Positions 8,670 to 17,755 are shown, numbered from the stretch's first letter. The stretch: 64,000 bases of DNA from Pseudogracilibacillus sp037892545 (GCF_037892545.1 NZ_JBBKBG010000001.1:1-64000), one strand, 5' to 3'. A program made the numbers and translations. Notes: a model not told the origin generated them from the sequence alone.

Positions 8670-9179
8670 ATGAAAAAATACGATGTTAAAAAGAAATTTA
8701 TTGATTTTAAAGATAGGTATTATGTGTACAACACAGAAAAAGATCTTCTGTTTTATACGAGAATTGCAAATCCATTCAGCAAATACGGGTATGACTTATG
8801 GAAAACAGAAGATGAAAGTCTAGAAGCGACAATGTTTCGTAAACAAGATCGAAAAAATATCGTATTTACGATTGAAAAGGAAGGAAAAGAAATAGCACGT
8901 ATTCAAACGAATAAAGGGTGGGCGAAACATTATTTTTCCATTGAACCGCATGGCATTCATACGACACATAATGACTCAAAATTATCTTATACATTATGGC
9001 AAGACGATCAAGAGCTAGGACGAATAGATACAAAATTACTCCGGTTATCGGCAACGTTTACAATCGAATTACACCCACATGCAGAACCATTTTTATATCT
9101 ATTCATTTATTTTATTATTGTCATGGATAAAGTGAACCCTTCTTTGAGAGGTTTATTGTTTAAACGTATTCCGTTTTAA
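8670..9179 (+). CDS. LURP-one/tubby-like protein
   Basis: 169 residues forming a predicted beta-rich single domain (strands such as DRYYVYN, FSKYGYDLW, ARIQTNKGW, KLSYTLW, LGRIDTK) ending in a hydrophobic stretch PFLYLFIYFIIVMDK. This resembles the LURP-one-related/tubby C-terminal fold found in Bacillus YxjI-type proteins, where the terminal hydrophobic helix threads the barrel. Function unknown. The start is ATG 8670 because GAGGAG ends 9 bases before it; the in-frame TTG at 8646 has no ribosome site. No operon partner. Confidence 0.7.
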   Translation: MKKYDVKKKFIDFKDRYYVYNTEKDLLFYTRIANPFSKYGYDLWKTEDESLEATMFRKQDRKNIVFTIEKEGKEIARIQTNKGWAKHYFSIEPHGIHTTHNDSKLSYTLWQDDQELGRIDTKLLRLSATFTIELHPHAEPFLYLFIYFIIVMDKVNPSLRGLLFKRIPF

Positions 9180-9276
9180 CCAATTGCGAGTAGACAGGAA
9201 CAACAATACATATATAGGTACATCCAACTTATTACCGGAATGGAACGGTTAACAATGAATAAAGGATTGTGGTAAC

Positions 9277-9375
9277 ATGTCGAAAAAGGAAATTTATGTC
9301 GAGATAGAAATAGATGCTTCTATCGAAGACGTTTTGGAAAAATCACAAAACCCTACACTTCATGACGCAAAATAA
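9277..9375 (+). pseudogene. Truncated SRPBCC-type (START-like) protein, 32 codons
   Basis: ATG at 9277 behind AAGGA encodes KEIYVEIEIDASIEDVLEK, then SQNPTLHD, and stops after 32 codons. This closely resembles the first strand and helix of SRPBCC ligand-binding proteins that begin EIYVEIEI and continue QdPelHeqWD. The rest of the domain (about 110 residues) is absent downstream in any frame. I read it as a decayed gene that keeps its ribosome site. Confidence 0.55.
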
Positions 9376-9624
9376 GGAGAGAGCCTTGAACAAAACTTAG
9401 TAAAACGAAAAAGTAATTTCAGTAAATGAATCTTATAAGAAAATATGCGCATGAAAATTTGTCTGTTTTTATTTTGGAATGAAAAAAATATATAGGTAAT
9501 AATAATTGTTTTTGTTATTTTATGTTTTATTTTAAAATATTTGTGGTATAACTTTTTTGTCTAATATTTTAAAGGAGGGAAGAAACGTTCATTTGGACAA
9601 ATTAAAGAAGTAGAGGAAGATTTT

Positions 9625-10695
9625 ATGATGCTAAAACGTACATATATAATTTTTGCTGTCGTTAGTATGCTTTTTCTTGCAGCATGTGGAGAAAATAAAG
9701 AAGCAAATAGCAATAACGAAGCAAATGAAAATAATAATAGCAATCAATCAAGTGAGAATAGTGCAGCAGAAGAAGATAAAAATTATGCGGAAATTGGGGA
9801 AACATTTGAATTAATCGGTTATTACTCAAACGAACCAATGGACGTAACGGTAAACGACATATCGATCGAAAAAAAGGAAGACCATAAAGAATATATTGAA
9901 GATATATATGGAGATTTTGACGATGTGGATAGTATTGCTTTAATTGATATGACGGTTGTAAATAAAGGAGAAGCAGATATCGGTTATGGAGATTTTATTC
10001 CAAAATTTTCAGAGATGAATGCAGAGATTGATGTGACATATCCAGAACATGAAACATTAGAAGCCGGAGACGATCCTTTTAATGAAGTGATTGAGCCAGG
10101 AGAAGAGATACATTTTGTTGGTTCTGTTGTTTTAACTGATCCAGCATTAGAATATTCCTCTGTGTTATTATTTAACGGATATGAAGCCGATGAAGGTCCA
10201 TTCGTATATGCCGTACCTCAAAGTGAACATAAAACACCTGTCGGTACATATAGTTTAGAGGAAGAAGTATTTCCAGTAGACCATGGTGATGATGGTGGTC
10301 TTGGAGTGACATTCCATGATGTTTACACGGAAGAGTCCGTGGAAGAAATGGAAAGTAAAGGAATAGCAGGAGAAGAGTTAACTTATCTGGCCATGGACGT
10401 TACATTTGAAAACACGACGGACGAAGCGATCAGTTTTAATTTTGCTGTGCCGTATGTTCGTACAGGCGATATAGAAAACATTGTATTAGATCAAGGTCTT
10501 AGTGCCGATCTTATCGTTCCAAAAGAGGGAGAAGCATTTTGGGCTTATGATGAAAATATGGAACCAGGCGAAAAGCTAGAAGCAACAATCTATGCTGGCG
10601 TTGAAAAAGGGAAAGAAGAGGAAGCAATCATTTCTTACTTCCCATATAATATGGCCATTTCTGAAAGCACAACGATTACCATTGATCCGAACTAA
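9625..10695 (+). CDS. Lipoprotein with DUF4352/DUF5068-like domains
   Basis: Secreted lipoprotein of 356 residues. The signal peptide ends in the lipobox LAAC (Cys21), followed by a 35-residue Asn/Glu-rich linker. Two similar beta-sandwich regions follow (about 60-190 and 205-350), each with an EIGETF / VGTYSLEEE entry, a central mature strand (ALIDMTVVNKGEADI; TYLAMDVTFENTTDEAI) and an end strand. This is the layout of the telokin-like DUF4352/DUF5068 lipoproteins of Bacillaceae, of unknown role at the outer face of the membrane. GAGGAAG precedes the doubled ATG. Monocistronic. Confidence 0.85.
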   Translation: MMLKRTYIIFAVVSMLFLAACGENKEANSNNEANENNNSNQSSENSAAEEDKNYAEIGETFELIGYYSNEPMDVTVNDISIEKKEDHKEYIEDIYGDFDDVDSIALIDMTVVNKGEADIGYGDFIPKFSEMNAEIDVTYPEHETLEAGDDPFNEVIEPGEEIHFVGSVVLTDPALEYSSVLLFNGYEADEGPFVYAVPQSEHKTPVGTYSLEEEVFPVDHGDDGGLGVTFHDVYTEESVEEMESKGIAGEELTYLAMDVTFENTTDEAISFNFAVPYVRTGDIENIVLDQGLSADLIVPKEGEAFWAYDENMEPGEKLEATIYAGVEKGKEEEAIISYFPYNMAISESTTITIDPN

Positions 10696-10747
10696 ACGCA
10701 CGGCCTGAGCTAAAACGCTCATCAAGAAAAAAGCATATTACCATACA

Positions 10748-10786
10748 TGGTGTTGGTGGAAATCCACTGGCACCATTTTTTCTGCA
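10748..10786 (+). terminator. Terminator, copy 1 of a dispersed hairpin
   Basis: GGTGTTGGTGG AAAT CCACTGGCACC forms an 11-pair stem with three G-T pairs, followed by ATTTTTTCTGCAT. A near-identical hairpin with the same flanks occurs at 41821-41860. Confidence 0.75.
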
Positions 10787-10934
10787 TAAAAATAAGTGAG
10801 AGACTCGTTAGAATGATAGATGTTTCCACCTTATAGGCGTGAATAAGGGTAGTTTATTTGAAACATTCGCTTCTTATTTTGTTCATGTTATAATGATGTG
10901 GATGTAAATACTTGGTGGTAGGGAGGGGAAATAG

Positions 10935-11270
10935 ATGACACAATTACCGAATTGTCCAGAATGTAATTCGTCCTATACATATGAGGATGGACATTTTTAT
11001 GTTTGTCCTGAGTGTGCACATGAATGGTCAGATATTCCTGTAGAAGAAGAGCGAAAGAACATAACTCGTGATGCACATGGGACAGAATTAAACAACGGAG
11101 ATAACGTAACAGTAATAAAGGATTTAAAGGTGAAAGGATCTTCTATTGTCGTCAAACAAGGAACGAATATTAAAGATATTAAAATTATCGAAGGAGACCA
11201 TGATATCGATTGTAAAGTTCCAGGTCATGGAAACATGCAACTGAAATCAGCGTTTTTAAAGAAAATTTAA
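10935..11270 (+). CDS. yjdM: YjdM (PhnA) family zinc-ribbon protein
   Basis: 111 residues: an N-terminal zinc ribbon with CPEC (residues 8-11) and CPEC (26-29), then a small beta-barrel with NGDNVTVIKDLKVKG and IKDIKIIEGDHDIDC. This is the pattern of E. coli YjdM, formerly called PhnA; the family is not a phosphonoacetate hydrolase and its role is unsettled. The ATG follows GGGAGGGG at good spacing. Monocistronic, converging on proA across a shared terminator. Confidence 0.92.
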   Translation: MTQLPNCPECNSSYTYEDGHFYVCPECAHEWSDIPVEEERKNITRDAHGTELNNGDNVTVIKDLKVKGSSIVVKQGTNIKDIKIIEGDHDIDCKVPGHGNMQLKSAFLKKI

Positions 11271-11315
11271 AACGAAAATATAGGATCACTTTATAGAAAA
11301 AATATTCGAACATCC

Positions 11316-11362
11316 AAACACACCCTTTGAGCTAAATTTAGTTTAACTCAAAGGGTGTGTTT
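11316..11362. terminator. Terminator between convergent yjdM and proBA
   Basis: AAACACACCCTTTGAG pairs with CTCAAAGGGTGTGTTT across a 15-base loop. It lies 3 bases from the proA stop and serves one or both directions. Confidence 0.85.
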
Positions 11363-11364
11363 CG

Positions 11365-12612
11365 TTATTCTCTTATTTGTCCGTCCCCTTTAATGACGAA
11401 TTTTGTCGATGTTAATGCTTGTAAGCCCATCGGTCCACGCGCATGTAATTTCTGTGTACTTATACCAATTTCAGCACCATATCCAAATTCAAACCCATCC
11501 GTAAAACGGGTGGAAGCATTATGGTATACAGAAGAAGAGTCCACACCGTTTAAAAACATCTCTTTATGTGTGGCATCTTCTGTAATGATTGTTTCTGAAT
11601 GATGTGTTCCATATGTGTTAATATGTTCTATTGCTTCTGTTACATCGTCAACCAATTTCACACTGATTTTTAAATCTAAATATTCCGTTCCCCAATCTTC
11701 CTCTGTTGCTAATATTGCTTCTGGAAAAACTTCTACTACTTTTTCTTCTCCGATAATTTCTACTCCAGCTTCGTGCAATGTTTGTAATAGTGCTTTTCCG
11801 TTTTCTGCAAACCAATTTTTCTCTATTAATAATGATTCAATGGCATTACAAACTGAAGGGCGTTGTAATTTAGCATTCATAACGATATCCGTAGCCATCG
11901 AGACTTTTGCAGTTGCATCAACAAATGCGTGACAGTTTCCTGCTCCTGTTTCAATGACTGGAACGGTCGATTCACGAATGACCGTATCTATTAACTTTTG
12001 ACCACCACGTGGGATTAGTAAATCTAAATATTCATTTAATTGGAATAAATGTTTTGCCGTTTCTCGAGAAGTATCTTCGATTAATTGAACGGCATCAACG
12101 GTAATCGTCGTTTTTTCCAAAGCTCGGTGAATGGAGGAAACTAATGCCTTATTAGAATGGATGGCAGATGAACTTCCGCGTAAAATAACTGCATTCCCTG
12201 TTTTTAAAGCAAGTGTTGCTGCATCAATTGTCACGTTTGGACGAGCTTCATAAATCATGCCAAATACTCCGATTGGGACGCGAACTTTAGTAACTTGTAA
12301 TCCATTTTGTAAGACAGAATCTTCCAATACTTCATTGATTGGGTCTTTTAACGTAACAATTTGTCTTACTCCTTCTGCCATCGCATGAATTCTTTCTTCA
12401 TTTAACATAATACGGTCTAAGACACTTTTATCTAAACCATCTTTTTCTCCTGCAGCTACATCTAATTTATTTGCTTTTAAAATTATTTCTTGATCCGAAA
12501 TGATCTGTTGGGAAATTTGTAACAGTGCATCATTTTTTTCTTCTGTCGTCGCTACAGCAAGTGCATAGCTTGCACGTTTTGCTTGCTTTCCTTTTTGAAA
12601 AACTTCATTCAT
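11365..12612 (-). CDS. proA: Gamma-glutamyl phosphate reductase
   Basis: ProA reduces gamma-glutamyl phosphate with NADPH to glutamate semialdehyde, the second step of proline synthesis. 415 residues, full length. The catalytic-cysteine region reads TGAGNCHAFVD (about residues 245-255), and FGMIYEARPNVT and LRGSSSA are typical. It is the second gene of proBA on the minus strand, 12 bases after proB, and shares the T-box leader ahead of proB. Confidence 0.97.
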   Translation of the reverse strand: MNEVFQKGKQAKRASYALAVATTEEKNDALLQISQQIISDQEIILKANKLDVAAGEKDGLDKSVLDRIMLNEERIHAMAEGVRQIVTLKDPINEVLEDSVLQNGLQVTKVRVPIGVFGMIYEARPNVTIDAATLALKTGNAVILRGSSSAIHSNKALVSSIHRALEKTTITVDAVQLIEDTSRETAKHLFQLNEYLDLLIPRGGQKLIDTVIRESTVPVIETGAGNCHAFVDATAKVSMATDIVMNAKLQRPSVCNAIESLLIEKNWFAENGKALLQTLHEAGVEIIGEEKVVEVFPEAILATEEDWGTEYLDLKISVKLVDDVTEAIEHINTYGTHHSETIITEDATHKEMFLNGVDSSSVYHNASTRFTDGFEFGYGAEIGISTQKLHARGPMGLQALTSTKFVIKGDGQIRE

Positions 12613-12624
12613 TTTTCATTCCTC

Positions 12625-13725
12625 CTATAAATGTTTCATTTCAATCCAACGGTTTCGGTGAATCACCTCAACTGAAGGAGAAGAAATTTTCATTAATTTA
12701 CGTTGTTTTATTTCTTCCACTAGCTCGTCAGATGTATATCCTACTTCCCCTTTACCAATAAATCCTTTTACACCATGTACTTCAACAACATCTCCACGTG
12801 AGAAGTTTCCTTTTACTTTGATGATACCAGCGGGGAGTAAACTTTTCCCTTTATGCAAAATGGCATCTTCAGCCCCTTTATCAATATAAATTTTCCCTGT
12901 CGATTCTGAATGGAGTGCAATCCATTGTTTGCTCGTGTTGATTGGGCCAAATGATTTGTTTGAAATATATGTTCCATCCCCTTGACCTTCTAAAATGTCT
13001 ACTAAACTAGTTTCATCTTCTGCTTTCCCGATGAAGATGGAGACACCGAGAGAGAGGGCGGTTTTGGCGGCTTCCATTTTTGATTTCATGCCACCAGTAC
13101 CGACATGGGATCCTTCTGCTGTCGCACTAGATAAAATGGTTTCATCGATTTCAGTTAGAAAGTTGTATTTCTTCGCAAGCGGATTTCGTTTTGGATTATC
13201 CGTATATAGCCCATTAATATCTGTTAAAATAATTAGTTGGTCGGCATGAATAAATCCACTAACGAGTGCAGATAACATATCATTATCGCCAAAGGTTAAT
13301 TCATCAATCACGACGGTATCATTTTCGTTAATGATAGGTACGACGCCTCGATGCATTAATTCATTCATCGTAGAAAAGGCGTTTTGGTAACGTTCTTTTT
13401 CCGTAAAATCAGCTCTCGTTAATAAAACTTGTGCACAGACAAGCCCGTGTGCTTGAAACTTTTCATTGTATGATTGAATTAATAAGCCTTGACCGACTGC
13501 CGCGGCTGCTTGGCGTCCTTTAATCGTAACCGGGCGAGAAGCGTACCCTAACTGTTTAAAACCAGCAGCAACTGCTCCAGATGAAACTAAAACGACCGTA
13601 TGATTTGCCTTCTTTAAAGCTGCAATAGCATTTACATAAGTGGTTAGTTTTTGTTCATCGATTTCTCCATGCTCATTCGTTAAAGAACTACTCCCAATTT
13701 TTACGACGATTGTTTGTTTTTTCAT
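12625..13725 (-). CDS. proB: Glutamate 5-kinase
   Basis: ProB phosphorylates glutamate, the first and feedback-controlled step of proline synthesis. 366 residues: an amino-acid kinase domain (1-255; VVKIGSSSLT, LVSSGAVAAG, INENDTV, TDINGLYTDNP, GTGGMKSKMEAA) and a C-terminal PUA domain (about 275-355; GKSLLPAGI, GDVVEV). It is the first gene of proBA. Its leader is a T-box with a proline specifier, so the operon should be induced when proline tRNA is uncharged, a biosynthetic rather than osmotic signal. Confidence 0.97.
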   Translation of the reverse strand: MKKQTIVVKIGSSSLTNEHGEIDEQKLTTYVNAIAALKKANHTVVLVSSGAVAAGFKQLGYASRPVTIKGRQAAAAVGQGLLIQSYNEKFQAHGLVCAQVLLTRADFTEKERYQNAFSTMNELMHRGVVPIINENDTVVIDELTFGDNDMLSALVSGFIHADQLIILTDINGLYTDNPKRNPLAKKYNFLTEIDETILSSATAEGSHVGTGGMKSKMEAAKTALSLGVSIFIGKAEDETSLVDILEGQGDGTYISNKSFGPINTSKQWIALHSESTGKIYIDKGAEDAILHKGKSLLPAGIIKVKGNFSRGDVVEVHGVKGFIGKGEVGYTSDELVEEIKQRKLMKISSPSVEVIHRNRWIEMKHL

Positions 13726-13753
13726 TCATTGTTGCTCCTATTCTTTACACAAT

Positions 13754-13985
13754 AAAAAAACTCTTTCATCCTTCTTATAAGGACGAAAGAGTTATATTCC
13801 TCCGCGGTACCACCTATATTGGACATCAAGTCCCACTTAACTTCGTAACGTGAAGAAACGCCAACTTTTGTTAGACTAAAAGGTAGGTTCTGTAGATTCT
13901 AAGGTGAAACTTTCAACAAATGTTTCACTCTCTGTACATAGAAGTTATTACATACTAGTCCTTTATGATCGTTCAATTATTACAC
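13754..13985 (-). promoter_or_regulatory. T-box riboswitch of proBA, proline specifier
   Basis: On the minus strand the leader has a stem I region with AGAGAG (about 13930), a specifier loop reading GAA-CCT-ACC with CCT at 13887-13885 (Pro), the T-box GGTGGTACCGCG (13814-13803), and a terminator AACTCTTTCGTCCTT / AAGGATGAAAGAGTT with a T-run (13792-13754). Binding of uncharged tRNA-Pro would favour the antiterminator. The elements are seen directly; the specifier reading is by the usual position. Confidence 0.92.
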
Positions 13986-13989
13986 CTAT

Positions 13990-14018
13990 AATATAAGAAT
14001 AAACGGTGCAAATGTCAA
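13990..14018 (-). promoter_or_regulatory. Sigma-A promoter of proBA
   Basis: On the minus strand TTGACA (14018-14013), a 17-base spacer and TATATT (13995-13990), placed just ahead of the T-box leader. Confidence 0.75.
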
Positions 14019-14216
14019 CTTAAAACGTTTATTTTCAGAAAAATTTCACAACTTTTGTATAATTTATTTAAATTTTGACAAGGTCATTTGAAAGAACCAT
14101 TTTTATATGGTAACGTTAATATATGGCATGTATGCGCTATCAAGAATTGTCTGACGTAAGAATGAGTATTGCATATGTGAGATCTACCAAAATTACATAA
14201 ATGGAGGAGATTCTAG

Positions 14217-15392
14217 ATGACATTACCTAAATACATCACAGACATTGATCAGATTACACAAATCCCTGAGGAGGAAAGGGAAAGATTGAAACAGATTACG
14301 GAGAAATTTGTTTTCCGTGTCAATGATTATTACTTGAACTTAATTGATTGGGATGATCCACATGATCCAATTAAAAAGTTAGTTATCCCAAATGAAAATG
14401 AATTAGAAGATTATGGGCGTTGGGATGCATCTGATGAAGATACGAATTATGTTGTACCAGGTTGTCAGCATAAATATACAACGACGGCACTGTTAATTTG
14501 TTCGGAAGTATGTGGAGCATATTGCCGATACTGTTTCCGAAAACGTTTATTCCGAAATGATGTAAAAGAAGCGATGATTGATGTAGAACCTGGGCTACAA
14601 TATATTGAACAACACCCTGAAATTAATAATGTCCTCTTAACTGGAGGAGACCCACTAATCTTAGCCGCTAGGCGCCTCGATATGATTTTTGAACGATTAC
14701 GAGCGATTGACCACGTGAAAATTATTCGAATCGGTTCAAAATTACCTGTTTTTAACCCGATGCGAATTTATGAAGATCAAGAATTGTTAGATGTCATTAA
14801 AAAACACTCACAAAAAGATAAGCGAATTTATATTATGGCACATATTAATCACCCTAGAGAAATTACGGAAGAAGCATATAAAGCATTTCAAGCGTTACAC
14901 GAAGCTGGTGCAATCGTCGTAAACCAAACACCTGTATTAAAAGGAATTAATGATGACCCAGAAGTGTTAGGGGAATTATTGGACAAGCTTTCATGGGCTG
15001 GTGTGACACCGTATTACTTCTTTATTAACCGCCCAGTACGTGGGAACGAAGACTTTGTGTTAAGTTTAGAAGAAGCATACAATATTGTCGAAGAGGCGAA
15101 GGCAACAACTTCTGGACTAGGAAAACGTGTTCGTTTATCGATGAGTCATACAGCTGGGAAGGTAGAAATTTTGGCAATTGAAGATGGAAAAGCGTATTTA
15201 AAATTCCACCAAGCTCGTGATGGGAATTACGGTAAATTCATGGTATTAGATTGTCCAAAAGATGCCGCATGGTTTGACGATTTACCTGGAAACGAACAAT
15301 ATTGGAATCCACCAGAGAAAAAAGTGGAAGAAGTTGTATCTGTAAATGAAATGAGTGATATGCCAGAAAGAAGAAGACGACGTCGAGCATAA
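14217..15392 (+). CDS. KamA-family radical SAM protein (aminomutase-like)
   Basis: 391 residues. The radical SAM cluster motif is CGAYCRYC (about residues 100-107), followed by LLTGGDPLI. The C-terminal part resembles lysine 2,3-aminomutase and has SGLGKRV, where the Lys matches the PLP-binding Lys of the GGGGK motif. Compared with clostridial KamA as I recall it, the two Asp residues that hold substrate lysine (QCDLS and VVDAPGGGGK) are replaced (INRPV and KATTSGLGK). The substrate is therefore probably not lysine in the KamA mode. The tail is unusual: ERRRRRRRA. Monocistronic, divergent from proB, with its own terminator. GGAGGA precedes the ATG. Confidence 0.85.
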   Translation: MTLPKYITDIDQITQIPEEERERLKQITEKFVFRVNDYYLNLIDWDDPHDPIKKLVIPNENELEDYGRWDASDEDTNYVVPGCQHKYTTTALLICSEVCGAYCRYCFRKRLFRNDVKEAMIDVEPGLQYIEQHPEINNVLLTGGDPLILAARRLDMIFERLRAIDHVKIIRIGSKLPVFNPMRIYEDQELLDVIKKHSQKDKRIYIMAHINHPREITEEAYKAFQALHEAGAIVVNQTPVLKGINDDPEVLGELLDKLSWAGVTPYYFFINRPVRGNEDFVLSLEEAYNIVEEAKATTSGLGKRVRLSMSHTAGKVEILAIEDGKAYLKFHQARDGNYGKFMVLDCPKDAAWFDDLPGNEQYWNPPEKKVEEVVSVNEMSDMPERRRRRRA

Positions 15393-15396
15393 CTGA

Positions 15397-15439
15397 AAAA
15401 CCTTTAAAGATTGCAGTTGACTTTCTTTAAAGGTTTTTT
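15397..15439 (+). terminator. Terminator of the KamA-like gene
   Basis: AAACCTTTAAAGA / TCTTTAAAGGTTT stem followed by TTTTAG, 5 bases after the stop. Confidence 0.88.
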
Positions 15440-15502
15440 AGTATGATAAAACAATGTAATCGCTTATAATGATGGAAAGTATAGCTAAAGGAAGGGATAA
15501 GA

Positions 15503-16231
15503 ATGTTACAACTATTAAAATCACATACTTCTGTTCGAAAGTATACAGATGAAAAAATTTCCGATGAGCAATTGTATGAATTACTAGAAGCGGCTCAATA
15601 TAGTGCAAGTTCACATTTCGTCCAAGCATATTCAGTCATCCATGTGAAAGAGGAAGAAAAAATAAAAAAATTTGCGGCATTAACGAATAATGAATTCCAA
15701 TTTACAACAGCACCCGTTGCACTTTTATTTTGTGCAGATTTAAAGCGTAATGTAAAAGCAGTGGAAATGCATGGCAAAGAATTAATTGGTGACCGTGTTG
15801 AAGATTTTTTAGTTGCAGCAGTTGATACGGCGATTTATGCACAAAATTTTGTCATTGCGGCAGAGTCGAAAGGATATGGGATTTGTTATATTGGTGGAGC
15901 AAGGAACAATCCGGCAGAAATTAGTGATTTATTCGATTTACCGGAGTATGTCATCCCATTATTTGCGATGACGGTAGGTGTCCCTACTAAGAAAAATGAA
16001 GTAAAACCTCGTTTGCCGTTAGAAGCTATCGTACATGTCGATGGGTATAATGAGGAAAAGTATGATGACTTATTGAAAGAATATGATGAAACATATAATA
16101 ATTACATAAAAGCACGTACAAATAACAAAAAAAATATTACGTGGACAGAATCAATGGCAGATTTTTGGCCAAAACCGCGTCGAGCACATTTAAAAGAATT
16201 TGTGCAATCAAAAGGATATTTAAACGAATAA
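15503..16231 (+). CDS. NfsA/NfrA-type NAD(P)H nitroreductase
   Basis: 242-residue FMN flavoprotein of the oxygen-insensitive nitroreductase family, closest in layout to B. subtilis NfrA1/NfrA2. Visible family features are SVRKYTDEKI at residues 9-18, SSHFVQAYS near 36, DFLVAAVDTAIYAQNFVIAAESKGYG split around 105-130, IGGARNNP near 133 and the C-terminal KPRRAHLKEFV. These enzymes reduce FMN, nitro compounds and disulfides in the cytoplasm. GGAAGGG precedes the ATG. No operon partner; about 200 bases separate it from the next gene. Confidence 0.9.
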   Translation: MLQLLKSHTSVRKYTDEKISDEQLYELLEAAQYSASSHFVQAYSVIHVKEEEKIKKFAALTNNEFQFTTAPVALLFCADLKRNVKAVEMHGKELIGDRVEDFLVAAVDTAIYAQNFVIAAESKGYGICYIGGARNNPAEISDLFDLPEYVIPLFAMTVGVPTKKNEVKPRLPLEAIVHVDGYNEEKYDDLLKEYDETYNNYIKARTNNKKNITWTESMADFWPKPRRAHLKEFVQSKGYLNE

Positions 16232-16438
16232 TAGTGGGTAGAGGAATGTCTGCTTTATGTTATAAAAGTGGGCTTCCTCTCATCATTTTTAATCTCTTAT
16301 ATTTTACCTAATACGGAGTTGTATCGTGAAGCTAGAAAAATAGAAAAAAACCTTACTTTAATTCCTACTTAAACAATCAGAAAACTATGCAAATGAAATA
16401 AAGTTATATATAATAAAAGAAAGATGGAGGGAACATAT

Positions 16439-17425
16439 GTGAAGAAATTACGTTGGGGAATTTTAAGTGCTGCAAATATCGCGTATGAACAATTTTTACC
16501 TGCCATACAGGAAGTAGCAGATCAGGAGATTGTCGCAATCGCTTCTAAAAGTCCAGAAAAAGTAGCTAAATTTGGTATTGCGAAGGTTTATGATTCATAT
16601 GAAGCATTACTTGTCGATGAAAATATTGATGCTATATATATTCCATTACCAAATAATTTACATAAAGAGTGGGCGATGAAAACAATAGAAGCAAAAAAGC
16701 ATGTGTTACTCGAAAAACCAGCAACATTAACAGTACAGGATTTGCAAGAAATAAAAGATGCGGCTGACAAACATAAAGTAACTTTTATGGAAGGATTTAT
16801 GTATCAATATCATCCACAACATAATATAGTACGACAATGGATAGAAGAAGGCAAAATTAGAAATATTACTTCTGCACATGCCCATTTTTCATTTTTGTTA
16901 GAAAAGGAACAAGATATTCGGTTAAATAAAGAGCTTGGTGGTGGAGCAATTTGGGATATTGGTTGTTATGGCATACATGCACTAACACAAATTGCACGTA
17001 TAAAACCAACGTCTGTAACGACCATTGGTCATGTGGATCCAAAACATGAGGTAGATGTCACATCCACTTCAATCTTTAAAGATAAAAAGGAACGAATCGC
17101 TACCGTTACATGTTCCTTTAAAGGTCCATTTAGAAATTATTACGAAATATTTGGCGATAATGGGTCCATTTTCGTTGCATCGGCCTTTAGACCAGATGCT
17201 GCAGAAAATGAAGAAGCGATTGTTCAACTTATGAATAAGCAAGGAAACATCATGGAAACGAAAAAAGTGAAAGCAAATCAATATTCGCTACAAATAGAAC
17301 ATTTTCATGCTTGTATAAAAGAAAACCGTACACCGATGTACGATATTAATCAATCATTAGAAATGATCCATTATTTAGAAAAAGCATATGAATCGCTGCA
17401 TACAGGAAACACGCTCACAGTATAA
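16439..17425 (+). CDS. Gfo/Idh/MocA-family oxidoreductase
   Basis: 328 residues with an N-terminal Rossmann domain (LRWGILSAANIA; AIASKSPEKV; IDAIYIPLPNNLH; HVLLEKPAT, the conserved EKP) and a C-terminal alpha/beta domain (GGGAIWDIGCYGIHA). Members oxidise or reduce sugars and polyols with NAD(P); the substrate cannot be read here. The start is GTG 16439, because GGAGGG lies 8 bases ahead; the ATG at 16424 overlaps that site. Monocistronic. Confidence 0.9.
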   Translation: MKKLRWGILSAANIAYEQFLPAIQEVADQEIVAIASKSPEKVAKFGIAKVYDSYEALLVDENIDAIYIPLPNNLHKEWAMKTIEAKKHVLLEKPATLTVQDLQEIKDAADKHKVTFMEGFMYQYHPQHNIVRQWIEEGKIRNITSAHAHFSFLLEKEQDIRLNKELGGGAIWDIGCYGIHALTQIARIKPTSVTTIGHVDPKHEVDVTSTSIFKDKKERIATVTCSFKGPFRNYYEIFGDNGSIFVASAFRPDAAENEEAIVQLMNKQGNIMETKKVKANQYSLQIEHFHACIKENRTPMYDINQSLEMIHYLEKAYESLHTGNTLTV

Positions 17426-17435
17426 AATAGGTACT

Positions 17436-17478
17436 AAAAAAACTCTTCAGCATACATACTTGTTTGAAGAGCTTTTTT
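17436..17478 (+). terminator. Terminator of the Gfo/Idh/MocA gene
   Basis: CTCTTCA / TGAAGAG stem flanked by A-run and CTTTTTT. Confidence 0.8.
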
Positions 17479-17755
17479 ATAACCTTTATCATTATTTGAA
17501 AAATGCGAATACAAAGAAGATGATTCATCATTGTCAAATAAAAGACAAACAATTGTCAAAAATTATATATACCAGTTAGTATAATAAAATGGTATGATAA
17601 AGGACATAGTGAATTTTTATGAGAAAAAGTTTAGATAGCTAATGAGATAACTTTCTAATTACAAATTTTACCCATAACATGATGGAAAACGTACATAATA
17701 ATGAGAATAAGACATCATCCAATTTTTCATATCGATCCAAAAGGAGAAGAAAAAG
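17479..17755 (+). other. Leader region upstream of the hem operon
   Basis: About 280 bases with no ORF. It contains TATAAT at 17580-17585 and TTGTCA at 17553-17558, but their spacing is 21, so the promoter is uncertain. AAGGAG at 17742-17747 serves hemA. I see no T-box and no convincing PerR box. Confidence 0.4.

Noticed and set aside
17529..17600. PerR or heme-responsive operator ahead of hemA
   Set aside because: The A/T-rich stretch has partial symmetry (ATTATA ... TATAAT) but no PerR-like box good enough to call.
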